NCBI GenBank assembly: GCA_020284085.1
Contig: JACEVL010000495.1
Coordinates: 2,377,028-2,441,027, forward strand
Source of the DNA: Aporrectodea caliginosa
Taxonomy: Eukaryota > Annelida > Clitellata > Crassiclitellata > Lumbricidae
Length of the DNA stretch: 64,000 bases
Direction: 5' to 3'
Part shown: positions 1 through 11,206 of the stretch, piece by piece
Numbering within the stretch: position 1 is the stretch's first letter
Layout: each line of letters starts with the position of its first letter
The notes under the pieces: generated by a model
Told to the model about the DNA's origin: nothing
Database searches by the model: none
Seen by the model: the letters and a program-made list of their open reading frames with translations, nothing else
Program-made: the position numbers and the translations under genes

Positions 1-52
1 GCTCGTAATAACTGGGATTGCGGTGGTTGAGGTTAATGGTGGTGTGGAGAGC

Positions 53-459
53 GGGAGGAGTAAAAGGAGTGATCGTTGGTGGTGGTGCTATTGTTGGTGG
101 TGACGGTGTCATTGTTGATGGTGGTTGTGTTTGAAGAAGAGGTTGTGACGTTGGTGGGAGGAGTAAAAGGAGTGACCGTTGGTGGTGGTGGTGCTATTGG
201 TGGTGATGGTGTCATTGTTGATGGTGGTTGTATTTGAAGAAGAGGTTGTGACGTTGGTGGGAGGAGTAAAATGAGTGATCGTTGGTGGTGGTGCTATTGG
301 TGGTGATGGTGTCATTGTTGATGGTGGTTGTATTTGAAGAAGAGGTTGTGACGTTGGTGGGAGGAGTAAAATGAGTGATCGTTGGTGGTGGTGCTATTGG
401 TGGTGATGGTGTCATTGTTGATGGTGGTTGTATTTGAAGAAGAGGTTGTGACGTTGGTG
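53..459. repeat. Minisatellite, four copies of a 100-103 bp unit
   Basis: The string GGGAGGAGTAAAA recurs at 53, 156, 259 and 359, giving units of 103, 103 and 100 bp plus a last copy ending near 459. Each unit is rich in GGTGGTGNT triplets. The array reads open in several frames on both strands, as low-complexity repeats do, so I do not treat it as coding. It lies in the intron that ends at the first visible exon of the coiled-coil gene. Confidence 0.85.
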
Positions 460-722
460 GTGGTGTTGTCAGTGGTCGTTATGGCGGTTGCTGTGGTGAA
501 GGCGCTGTTACTTTTGGTGTTGTTGCTGCTGTTTTTGCTATTGGTGGTAATGGTGTCATTGTTGATGGTGATTGTGTTTGCTGTGGTATCGTTTGTGTTT
601 GTAGTATTGTTGTTGCCAGTGGTGTTTTGGTGGTTGTGTTCTCGTTGTTTTTGGAGGTGTTAGTGGTGACGGTGGTGGTGGTGGTCGTGTGCTCGTCGCA
701 TGACCATTTGTCGTTGTTGTTA
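460..722. repeat. Degenerate GTT/GGT-rich tract
   Basis: This is a decayed continuation of the minisatellite, dominated by GTTGTTG and GTGGTGG runs. It ends at the splice acceptor of the first visible exon. The acceptor therefore has a TG-rich rather than a pure pyrimidine tract before it. Confidence 0.6.
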
Positions 723-725
723 TAG

Positions 726-3700
726 CTGCAGCAGGTTCGGGAGCAGCGCAAGGGTAGCGACCAGCAGCCTCTGGGGGCGGTGAAGGGCAAAACAGAGAGG
801 GAGCCAGCTTCATGGAGATGGGAGAAGCAGGAACTCGAGAGGCAACTCAAGGAACACAAGAAGAAACTCGATGATGTCTACTCGGAGATGAAGAGGCACC
901 AACTGAAGTGGAAGGCTGCAGGAGAGGACATCGAACGGGTAGGGGGTCCTTTAGGGGACGGTTAGGACTTGATGGACGAGGGGAGGGGTTTGAAGCCACC
1001 TCTTTTTGCGCTAATGTGGGATTCGTGCAACTCTGTTCGGATAATTGTGTGCGTAGGAGACAATGAATGGCATTTAGGATAAAAGTCCATATGCATGTAA
1101 CCTATTACGTAGCATCTGTAGATGTTAAAGGATCATTATATTTAAATTAGAACTAACCTAGTTCAAACTGACTGCTTATTTATCTTGTTCATTCATTCGG
1201 AAATTTATAGAGCGCCTCTTCAAGGAAACTACTCAGAGGCGCTCCCGACTCCAACGCGCCCAAAAGAACAGTTTTAAGTTTAGTGAGGAAAGTTTCAGGT
1301 AGAGTCCCGTATACGCAGCTCTAAAGGAAGACCATTCCAGATCACTGGGCCTACCACAGAAAAAGCTAGATTCCGCAAAGCTACGGTACGAGTGAAAAAT
1401 TGTGTTGCTTCTTTGCTGCCTTTTTGCCGCTCCATGTAGTTCTATATCTACTGCGGACTTTAGAATTTTACACTTTGCACCCAGTGAGAGTGCGCCACCC
1501 GTTTGATCATTTAACGTTGTAAATTATGTATTCGTATTACATTCGTTTCTTATCAAATCTGGAGCTATATAAATCATTTTTGGCGTCAGTTAAGCCGATG
1601 GAGTTTTGTTATGTTAAATGTAGGAGAACAAAATAAAGGAAGAGCTGGAAAAGAAGATAAACAAACTTAAAGAGGAATGTGAATCTCATCGAAGGGAATC
1701 CGTCCAGCTTCAGACGCAGTTAGACGAGGTATTTCTCTGATCTTAATAGTTGGCTAAAACTCTACCGTCTACACACTACTACACAAACAAAACCCAAGAG
1801 ACGTTCGTATTATCATGCAGTCGTTGTATTTGCCCGTATTAGGTTGTGTTTTGTTTCCTTGGATCGCTTCTTGGCTCTGACTTGGCACATCTAGGAGTTC
1901 TGTATGCACACTGGTTTCACTTAAAAGCGACCGTCGATTGATGCCTTAGTAAAACATCATTATATTGGCGCGATAGAAATTTTCTGCGACTTAGGCCCCA
2001 CCCAGCCAAGGACAACAAGAACTTTCATCGCGTCTGATGATTTAAAGCATTTACTGGCTGACTCCTGGGTATACGATAGATAGCCCTGCCGCACTCTCCG
2101 GACTTTTAGATAATCCAATAAACCACAGTGACATTAGAAACGGACATTATAGGGTCGGCAGATGCAGTTTCTAATGCTGCAACAGCTATTATAATATCGA
2201 TCGTTGTGAATTGCTACGTTATGACAGCAAGATTTCCTTCAAATGAAATGAATATACACTACAATACAACTAGAAAGCTGTCTTAGCCTATTGTGACATT
2301 CCTTCTCTTTAAAGATTAGAAAAGTATCTGTATACACGAGTATCATGATTCCATGTTTTCACTTTGTATTTGGTTGGGCGTCGCTTATTCAGCTGATTCC
2401 TTTTCCAAAGAGGAATCTTAAGGAGACAAACACGTACGTGCATAACACTTGTCACCTGAGCTACAACGCCAGCCCTGTCAACCTACCAGAATAAGCAACA
2501 TAACATCTCTTATGCCAGTTGCTAATGCATGTGTCTAACTGCCTGCTCTGTCATTTAAGGCCTAGAACTGGACATCATCCTATATTTGCGTTACGGAGGC
2601 GCTAGTAAATTAGATGGCTTTCCCCACTGTTTAGTGCTAAACGATTGCTCGTCTCACATAAGTACTTAGCATGAAGGATTGCAGCTAGTTTCGGTTCTGG
2701 TTTCAGCTTCGGGAGTCGCTGAAGAAGCGAGAAAAGCAGTGGGAGAAGGAGAAACAGCTTCTGGAGGCGGAGAAAGTTGCTTCGGAGAACGATGCCAGAC
2801 AGAAAGACGAAGTCATCAAATCCAAAGACGATCTGATCGTCCAGAAGAACGACCTCATCAGCGAAAAGGACCGAGCTGTCAGGGACCGAGACGAAGCGCT
2901 TCAGCAGAAAGATCTGCTCATTCAGCAGAAGGACGTTGAGCTGGAATTCAAGGACAAGGATCTCAGAATCAAGACGCAGGAGATCACCCAGTTCCGCACA
3001 GAGCTGTACGAGTTCCGCGATCATCTGGCCGAAAAGGATGAGAGGATCAAACAGTTGGACGAACACGTTCGCCGGAGGGACGATCGACTGAAGGAAAAGG
3101 ACGACATACTCCAGCAGATCAACAGGAAACTCGTGGAAAAGGGAAACCAGGTGAGCGACATGGATAAGACGATCCGACAGGTCATTCGGAAACTCCAGGC
3201 GAGGGATTGCGATCTCGGAATGTGCAATGCAGAACTGCGTCGCGTCCAGGCGGAACTAAAGGCCGCGCAGGAGAGATTGGCTGAACTCAGAGCCAAACTG
3301 GAATTGACGGAAGCGGAGGCCTGGAAGCAGGCGACTGATCTAGGAAGCAATCTGACGAGGCTGGAATCAGAGCTAGAAAAGACCGTGGAAGAGAAGAAAC
3401 AGCTGGCGGACGAGGTGAAGAACATTGCGGAACGGATGAGGCTGGAAGATGAAAAGTGGAAAACGGAGAACGATAGGATCCAGTTGGAGTTAAAACAAGC
3501 GCTGGAAAAGGTACACGTGCAGGAGCTGTCGACGACCTTGAACCATTCAGAGGCCTTCAAGGTCATGATGAAGGAGAAAGAAGGACTGATCGTTGATAAG
3601 TTCAAACTGACAGATGAGATCAACACACTCAAGAGGAAGATCGATCTTAATGCGGGACAGTGGAAGAAGGAGAAAGATGAACTGAAGAAGATCCTCGATG

Positions 3701-6700
3701 ACAAGACGAAGTTACTGGACGAACTGAAGGCAAAGGTAAAACAGAAAGAAACCATTTCAATGAATATTCAGGAGAAATAATTATTATGCAGATCAAATGC
3801 GGATTACATGTATCTCAGCAACCTGTTTCTCTGATTTCATTACTAACCAATGACAATGCTTTCTTTATAGGTTTCAAAGTATTAAGTGTCAAATGCATTT
3901 TATACATGATTTTAAAGAAACTGTGTAATAAAAGAACGGTAGAAAGTATTAGGTAATTTGAGAAAAGCCTAGACGAAGTTCAAACTCGTTCATTAAAATT
4001 AGTATTATCTATTGGTTGTTTCGTTATCTTTCAGCAATCGTTGAGCATAGTTTTGCGTGTGATTTTTAAGAAACGTTAATTTAGCATCTTTGTTATTGAT
4101 ATACATCAGGAGGTGTCGAAGTTGACTGTAAGCCGGCCTTCTACCTTGAGTCTGCCAGGTTCTTCATCAAAAAGCGTCGACGAGGCCTTTGATCCCGATC
4201 AGGGGAAACTCATTGCCGGTCTGCGTGCGAAGCTGGAACGGCAGGAGACCCTCTGGATGGCCGAGAAGGCGACCCTGGAGGAGTTCTACGAGGTCAACTC
4301 GAGGACCCTGCAGGATACGATCAGTCAGCTGAGAGAGGCGTGTCAGGCGCTTCGCCAGGAGAACGACGGGCAGCTGCAGCTGTTGCAGAGCTCTCGAAGG
4401 GCTCTGTCAGACCTCAGGAACAGATACGACCTAGGAGTGGCGTCCTGGAATGAGGAGAGGGATAGACTGCTCGCTTCCGCCAGTCAGGTAAAACAATGGT
4501 TGGCCGTGTAAAACTATCTCTCGCGTCGAGGACCTACTGTGTCTGGTCTTTTGTTAAATTGCAATAGAATACAATATCACACAGTTACTACTGTAGTCAA
4601 GTTGGCAGAATAGTTTCTTTGCATCGATTTTCAACTAAAAGCCATGGAAAATATCAGTAGGAACTAAACGGAAATTGTCAGCGTCGATCGCAGTTATATT
4701 CATTCTGTCTCTGTTTCTGTCTATCTGTCTTTGTCTCTTTCTCTCATTCATTGCCGACTGCAAGGCAATCAAAGATATCTCACCCTACGTAAATCTGTAA
4801 CTCGTATGAGGAACAAAATCTGGTAGCCAGAAGATAAGAGAGAGAGAGGTACACATAGAGAGACAGAGAGATGGAGAAAGATAGAGAGACAGAGAGAAGA
4901 CGAAGGAACTGTTACGATAGGTTGTGTCTAGGTTGCGAGAAATAGAAAGACGATGAATCAGATGGATTGGGGTAAGATTTAGGACTAACGCTAGATGAAG
5001 GTGTAGGGTGAAGTAGAACACTTTAACAAGGTAATAAACTTGGCTTCATAAAGTACATGTCACATGTGGGGTCTTTTAACTGTCACAAAGGAGATGGCTT
5101 GTAGAGGAGTAAGCGGAAAGCAGAATCAGAAAGCAACGGTGTCGTTGTATATTCTTTCATCGCATATGAAGAAGTCATTGAAGGAAAGGGAAGGGCTGTT
5201 ATAGAAGATGTTTAACTAAATTAAATGACTCCCTTTAATCCGCAATAGCGATGCAGTACTGACAATGCGCACTGAAAACGTTAAGTATGTAATCCGGACA
5301 CTTCTATAGCGCAATTTAAGCCTTCAAAATGTACTGTAATGACGAAGCGATGACAATTTAGCGACGACATGACTATAATTTAGTGATTATGTTTCTTCTG
5401 AAAGGTTGAACACTACCAGAGGAAGATCTCGGAGGTCGAGAAGTCACTGGAGGAACTCCGTAGTCATCTGCGAACTTCGGAGGCCAAGCAACGCGAAGCG
5501 GAAAATAGGTTGATGATAGAGGAGAGTGCCTGGAAAACGGAAAGAGCGGCTTTGGAGGCAAACAAGGTACGCAACGTCGGATTATTTTCTGTATAATTTA
5601 CTATCGAGATATTTAGTCAATTCACATTTCTTTTTCTTCCTTATTCTTTCCTGTTTCTGAAAAGGTATTCTATTCTTTCAATTACTTTCTCATTTTTTAT
5701 TTCCAGAAACTGAATTCTGATGCACTGTAGAAAGATTATACTCTTTTATTGATTTTGGTGACTGATATGACGTTCATTTCTGATTAAATAAAAATGTTTT
5801 TATTGTTGCAATTTTGAATTATAACATTTTTAGTATATTATGTTTTAGTTAAGTATTAATAGACTTCAATTATTATTTATCATAGGGCCTATATGTGTTA
5901 AAAATGATAATTATCTGTACATGCAGGTTTCGGATGAAGAAAAGTCCACACCAACAAGAGTTTCGGAGTTTCGAGCTCGCTTCGAAAAGTTTGGATCATC
6001 GAAGTCGAAGAAGGGAGGAGCCTTGGAGGCGGAAGCGAGGAAGGGCGAGAAGGACGCCCAGGAGGTCTGTCGAGAGCTTCAGAAGCAGCTGAACGAACTG
6101 GAAAACCTCAGGGAAAAGGAAAGGTCTCAGCTTATGGAGAAACTGGGAAAACAGAGGGAAGAATTTGAAAAAGAAATACATCAACTAAGAGAGCGAAACA
6201 TAATGGTAAGCAGCTAAGTGGATTTTAGCTCAAGGGTATTTGAAGGTAGCATATGCAATTACTAAACACATTACCTACTTGTTAATGTAATGTAATGTAA
6301 TGTAATGTAACATTTATAAAGCGCCACTTAAGAGTCTCTCAGAAGCGCTCAACACGTGAACGTTAACACGTTAACCGAACGTGAGCTTGGGGCTAAGTGA
6401 CAATGTGCAGGACTATAATAATATGTCAATAGTAATATGCACTGCAGTACCAGATGAAGCCTCTGGTTGTTTTAGAGCCAGTCAAGCCACTTTAGCCCAT
6501 TTACAGACCTGGCTAGCCCTCTGTAGTTAACAATGTATAAAATGATGTCGTTGACGATCAAGTAATACGATGTAAACTGCCAAATGTTTCAGCGCCTAAT
6601 AAAACTGCGTTAATTAGACTAGATGATTGGACGTATACATCGTCGATTAATCTAAGTTAATCTGCTATGACAACGACAACAATGCGTCGATGAAAAATGA

Positions 6701-9700
6701 CACAATAGTGATGGCGATGATAATGGTGATGTTGATGGTTTCAGCTGGAGAAGAAAGCGCGGGAACTTTCGCAGCTCCAGCGCAGCGTAGTTGATATCCA
6801 GTATCGTCTGGTGGAAGACAGGAATCAGTGGCAGCTGGAAAGGTCTCAGCTCCAACACCGCTTGGAAGAGTCCCGTCGAGACTACCTCCAGCAGAAGGAA
6901 AGCATTAACCGTCTTCTGGCAGAGGTATATTTGACCTCTTCATCGGATGCAATACGGTTCCAGGTCAACCAACGTTCAGTACAACCCATCCCGGTCCTAC
7001 TTCTCAAGTTGCGCCTATCTGTTTCTCTCGCACTTCTAACCATGTCGACATAGAAATGAATGAATGAATCAGATCAATCAATCAATTTTCGTTTATACCA
7101 AACACCATGACAGAATACAACTTGTTACATTAGTTAGTACTATATTTATATATATTAATTCATGTGCTCATGAACTTCATCTGTATGTCACCTCGTCACT
7201 TCTAACCATGTCGTCGACATAGAAATGAAGAACATTAATTTCCCACACTATGATTTGAAAGAACTCCCCTGTTATAATATTTATGCGCATAATTAGCCTT
7301 CCTACAGAAAAAGGCTGATGTATTTTTGGCAGACCAATTAGTGGACAGGTGTTGATAAGACATTTTCTTTGCTAAGTCTACGTATATGTATTCAAGGCAT
7401 TATCCGTGTGATAATGCAGGTCTTTTATTTGGACTCCAAGTTTCCAAGTAGAAGGCCTTTGACAATCAGCATATTTCTTAAAGACATCCCTTGGATTTCA
7501 GTTGGAATGACCGCTGACTAAACCACATGACATAGTATAAGCTTAAGAATGATCCAACGTTCTATAGTTTTCTCAGAATAACAATAGAAACATTGCTGTA
7601 CTCGAATTTCCTCAATCTTCAGGTGGTGTTTGCTTTTCTTTTCGATACAGGTGAAGAAACTTCGCGTTCTCGCAGCTGGATTGGCGGATCAGAAGGGAGC
7701 CGAAGGAAAGCTAAGGTCAAGGAGCCTGACCCCGAGCGCAGAGAAGATCCGGGTTACGGCCCTGACCTTGTACACTGCCAGAAACGCCGCAGCAGACGAC
7801 AAGCAGCGGGCAGGCGCAACAGATGCGCAGAATATTGGCGCCAGAGATGACGACAATGGCAAAAGATACGTAGACCAGGTATCATCGATTGCCATAAACT
7901 CCGAAATTTATCGACGGATAAAAACAGAAAACGGTCATAGCTGTCTCGTAAAACACAATTTCTTTCTGATTACTAAAAAAAGGTTACGCTGTTTCTTCAG
8001 CTGTCTGTAGGCCTACTTTCAGGGGAAACTCAGCTCTACGATCGTTTAAGCCCTTCAGCTGTTTGCTGTTTCGAGATAACCTTCTGGCTTGTGTCTCGTA
8101 TTACACCAAACTGCACTTGCATACCATGTTTACATGAGACAACTTTAAGATATTTCGTATCCTATGTCATTGTTATTTCTGGTTTTTAAGACATTAATCA
8201 TTAAACGGACATAGATCTACGTTCTATTTAGTTTGGCTAATAAATTCTAAAAAGCTTTCGTTTTGCTGCCTGCTCAATCATCTGTTTGTATTAGTTACTT
8301 AATATCGTTGCTTTAGTGACGATATTGAGGTAGGTGATTTAGATTGGTCCTAATGTTAACAGCAAATTTAAGGAGACGAACGAGAACTTCCATTCGCTCA
8401 AAGAGATAGGCCTACCTACATTAGAATGGGACTAATCAGTAAATAATCATATTTTACTCAAATTATCGGTTAGTCTTAAAACATGGCTTTTATTGTTAAG
8501 ATATACTTTTTAAATTCTATTTTTAACTTATTTTAAGTTGATTTTATGTTTATTTTCAGCCAATCATTCAAGATCTTGTTCAGGTTAGCCATTTCATTTG
8601 AACAGGTTATAAGCAAAAACCAAAAGATGGAATAAAAACTGTCATTTGGATAGATCTTCTTCTTACTGATTCTCGCAAGTTTTAGAGAATGCAGATCTTG
8701 GTTAGCGCGTAACAATACGACGCAGTATACAATGGAATTGTTCCACGTACGACACACTGGAATTTTCAACGATGCAGATATGTATTGGAAAATAGCTCAG
8801 CCTCAGGACAAAGCATTTTGTTGTCGGGTGGTGGACGCGTCGGGGATAACTACCGCTGAAAAATTGGTCTTTACTTTCTTCAGAACCGAAAATTCACATA
8901 CAGAAACATACTTGTAGTTTTGCTCAGAGCAAAAACGAACATGAGACCTACTTTTTAAGTAGGAGAATGAATTAAAGTGTAGGTTACAAGTATATACAGA
9001 TATATTAGGGTGTTCTGAAAGCAAATTTCCATTTCAGGCCATCGAGGAAACGTCGCGTTTGGCCGAGGACCTTGGAAAGGCCAGACCAACGGATAAACAA
9101 CAGAAGGACCAGCGACATCCAGCTACATCTGGACATAACATTGGCGGAACTTTAGGACCCTTCAGACGGTAAAGAAATAACACCATTAGCTGCGTCTACA
9201 CACTGGGACTCTGCCGGAAACTTTCCTCACTAAACTTAAAACTGTTCTTTTTGAGCGCGTTGGAGTCGGGAGCTCCTCTGAGAAGTTTCCTTGAAGGGGC
9301 GCTATATAAATTTTGGAATGAATGCATTAATTATTGTCCTCCTCTACATCATATACTTCACTTCCTCTCCAATCAGCCGCCTCCTCCTTATTCGACATTG
9401 TCATTGCTAGCATGGAAATGTAGTACATGAAATAAAACGCAATAAGATTATTTCTGAATTCTATTAATTTGGTTTTGCACCGCACGATGTCAGTGAGGCT
9501 GAATCTGTGTTGGAAAGATTGAAGTTCATCCGGGACTAAATAAGTAGTTGCATCAGAGTTTCTCGAATTATAAAAACCGATGAATGGTCCAACTTAGTCA
9601 ATAATTCGAGGATGTTTCAATCGCTGCCGCAACACATAAGAAACTGAAGCTAACAAAGAAGCTATAGCAGGCAGAATTATGAATAAAATTTACCCGAAGT

Positions 9701-11206
9701 CAATATAATGTTAGTTTAACAGAAAGATTAAAACAAACAGACAGACGGGCCATTATTTTCTTTTGTAGTTCGTATTCATCTGCGGAAGTGGAGAGCAGTC
9801 AGACATCCGGATCTCGAAATCCGGAATCCTCTGTCCATCCGGTCCAGTCCTCCGGAAGTTACTCTCGAACGGGTGCCTCGCCCAGCATCAGCATCTACGC
9901 CACAACGGGTAGACCAGGACGCAGCCAGCTGGCCCGGTCATCGTCTGAGGATGAGGACCAATCGACCGTGGCCGCCACAGATGGATCCACCTCGGTCCCA
10001 CTTCGCGTGTCAACCTCGAACCGCGGATCGATCTACGCATCCGGAACGCAGAGCGCCTACGGGTCACGCGATGCTTCTCCGGATAAGGTCGGACAGGGGA
10101 ACCTTGGAGGGGTTGGGGGACTGGGGATGCGACGGATCTCGCCATACCCAGCGGCTCCCCCGAGCATGATCATCACCCCATCGCACACTCCGCACAGGGC
10201 TCTGTCCGTTGAGAGGGGCGACCTCTTGACGTCCGATGACATCCAGAAGCTCTACGCTAAACTGGACGCCATCGGATCACAGAACGCACCCGATGTCTCC
10301 ACCTCTTCCTCAACAGCAGGAGGAGGTGGAGTAGGAGGAGGGCTTAAACGAAGGGTTACACTGATCAAGAGTGCCTCCATCGACGCAGCCGAGGTCTTGG
10401 GTTCCAGCGCCCCAAACAGGAATCTAGGAGTGGGATACAACACGAGACTCGAACCCACAGCCACCGCCGCCGCTGCGCCTCCCTCTCCCTCTCGTCCGTC
10501 AATCATTCCAGAGCCTAGAACGAGCAGCACAGCGACAGGGGCCACGTCGACTTCCAGTAGCGCGACAGTAGCAGCCCCACCACCTAGCGACGGAAAGAAG
10601 AAGCGCCTGGACAAGCGATCGGCCAGCGTGTCACCACGAACGGCCAGGAGGCAGTTCTACGAGGACTATCCGTACGACCCGAAGTCCCCGAACGCCGCCG
10701 CTCCCACCTCCTCCGTAATTAGGGACAGTGGTGGGTCGACGTCTGTGTCTGGCAGCAGGAGCAGCGCCGCCGAGAACCAAACAGAAGCAGCTTCAGCCGC
10801 CGCCGCCTGGCACGGTGGCACCAGCACCAGCACCTCTTCCGGTGATGATAAGTCCAAGACCGCGGCGACCTCGTCTTCTTCGTCGCTGAAACAGTTCTTC
10901 CAGAATGTCAAGGACAAACGAAAGTTATTCGGGTCAAAGAAAGCGATGAGCGTCGACAGTTCGGTGACCCACGTGTCCATCGCCCGGATCGGAGCGAATG
11001 TCCTGTCCGAACCAGCCGCTCCGTCGACCTATCAGCCACCGCAAATGACGATTCCAGACCAGAAGAAGAAGTTCAACAGAGGGAGTGGCAGCGTCGACTT
11101 TACAGTGACGACTGGCTCCTCCACAACATCGACGGCCAAAGACAAGGACAAGACTTCCAAAGAAGGCCAGTTACAAATTCATCACCAAGATGTAGTAACT
11201 CTTTAG
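726..11206 (+). CDS. Long coiled-coil protein gene, 3' portion, ten exons
   Basis: Exons joined by GT/AG introns: 726-938, 1624-1728, 2707-3735, 4110-4487, 5405-5566, 5927-6205, 6745-6924, 7651-7878, 9038-9168, 9769-11206. The first eight junctions in view are phase 0. The 9168/9769 junction is phase 2 and restores an Arg codon, which supports the model. About 1,380 codons are visible; an in-frame TAG at 723-725 and the lack of an ATG show that the start is further left. Residues 1 to about 780 are charged heptad-like coiled coil with a recurring W-x2-E-[KR]-x2-L motif. The last 480 residues are low-complexity Ser/Thr/Ala/Pro with basic patches. The likely role is a cytoskeletal or centrosomal scaffold, inferred from architecture only. 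The W-motif pattern suggests the SOGA/MTCL microtubule-binding group. Vertebrate CNTLN and CCDC171, coiled-coil neighbours of BNC2, are alternatives. Introns hold LINE or SINE pieces listed separately and otherwise nothing I recognise. Confidence 0.85.
1188..1378 (-). mobile_element. LINE family A, 3' end fragment
   Basis: Read on the - strand this encodes a decayed LINE C-terminus (AFSVVGPVIWNGLPLELR, then LKTVLLGALESGAPLSSFLEEAL) followed by a GCGCTCTATAAATTT end and a GAATGAATGAA tail. The AFSVxxPxxWNxLP signature is typical of the end of CR1/L2-type LINE ORF2 proteins. It lies in the intron between exons 726-938 and 1624-1728. Confidence 0.75.
2707..3735 (+). CDS. Largest coiled-coil exon (343 codons) of the gene above
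   Basis: The exon opens after TGGTTTCAG and closes at AAG|GTAAAA, in phase 0 at both ends. It is uninterrupted Glu/Lys/Gln/Leu-rich helix. The part around 2810-3170 is an unusually regular series of short blocks such as KSKDDLIVQKNDLI, EKDRAV and QQKDLLIQQKD, which looks like internal duplication. Further on come QLSEL/ELKAAQERL-type heptads and two W-x2-E motifs (KWKTEND near 3460, QWKKEKDEL near 3660). Translation continues past the donor for 14 codons to a stop at 3778-3780, which would give a shortened protein if the intron were retained. Confidence 0.85.
4110..4487 (+). CDS. Coiled-coil exon (126 codons) with paired W-motifs
   Basis: The acceptor is ACATCAG and the donor is CAG|GTAAAA, phase 0 at both ends. 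It begins with a short Ser-rich linker (SRPSTLSLPGSSSKS) and then returns to coiled coil. Two W-x2-E-[KR]-x2-L motifs are present, LWMAEKATL and SWNEERDRL. The linker marks a break between two coiled-coil segments, possibly a hinge. Confidence 0.8.
5405..7878 (+). CDS. Four successive phase-0 exons of the coiled-coil gene
   Basis: Exons 5405-5566 (54 codons), 5927-6205 (93), 6745-6924 (60) and 7651-7878 (76) each have AG acceptors and GT donors and a length divisible by three. The first and third carry W-motifs (AWKTERAAL, QWQLERSQL). The second has an EKFGSSKSKKGG linker. The fourth leaves coiled coil for a mixed, more polar sequence (LRSRSLTPSAEKIRV) with possible proline-directed phosphosites. 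Any of them could be skipped without breaking the frame. Confidence 0.8.
6285..6352 (-). mobile_element. LINE/SINE 3' end with TAATG-repeat tail
   Basis: A (TAATG)n run at 6286-6310 is followed by CATTTATAAAGCGCCACTTAAGAG and AGAAGCGCTC. This matches the AGCGC...GGCGCTATATAAAT layout of family A but has a different tail repeat. Only the 3' end is present. Confidence 0.5.
7064..7150 (-). mobile_element. LINE family C, 3' end with ATCA-repeat tail
   Basis: An ATCAATCAATCAATTTTCGTTTAT run is followed by CAACTTGTTACA. The same layout recurs at 18,366 (ATCA repeats, TTTCGTTTAT, CGCAACTTGTAACA), so this is a second copy of one 3' terminus. It lies in the intron after exon 6745-6924. Confidence 0.6.
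9192..9326 (+). mobile_element. LINE family A, 3' end fragment near a splice donor
   Basis: On the + strand it runs CACTAAACTTAAAACTGTTC, then GCGTTGGAGTCGGGAGC, GGGGCGCTATATAAATTTTG and a GAATGAAT tail. It is closely similar to the reverse complement of the copy at 1188-1378. It starts about 24 bp after the donor of exon 9038-9168. Confidence 0.75.
9769..11206 (+). CDS. Terminal exon, Ser/Thr/Ala-rich tail of the coiled-coil protein
   Basis: The acceptor is CTTTTGTAG at 9760-9768; the stop codon is TAG at 11204-11206. The exon encodes about 478 residues dominated by Ser, Thr, Ala, Pro and Gly with no predicted fold. Features seen: a basic proline-directed segment (KKKRLDKRSASVSPRTARR near 10595), a second basic segment (LKQFFQNVKDKRKLFGSKK near 10885), and possible basophilic kinase sites (KRRVTLIKSASID near 10350). 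Such basic, phosphorylatable tails are common in microtubule- or membrane-associated scaffolds, but that role is inference. Third positions are G/C-rich compared with the AT-rich flanks, as expected of coding sequence. Confidence 0.85.
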
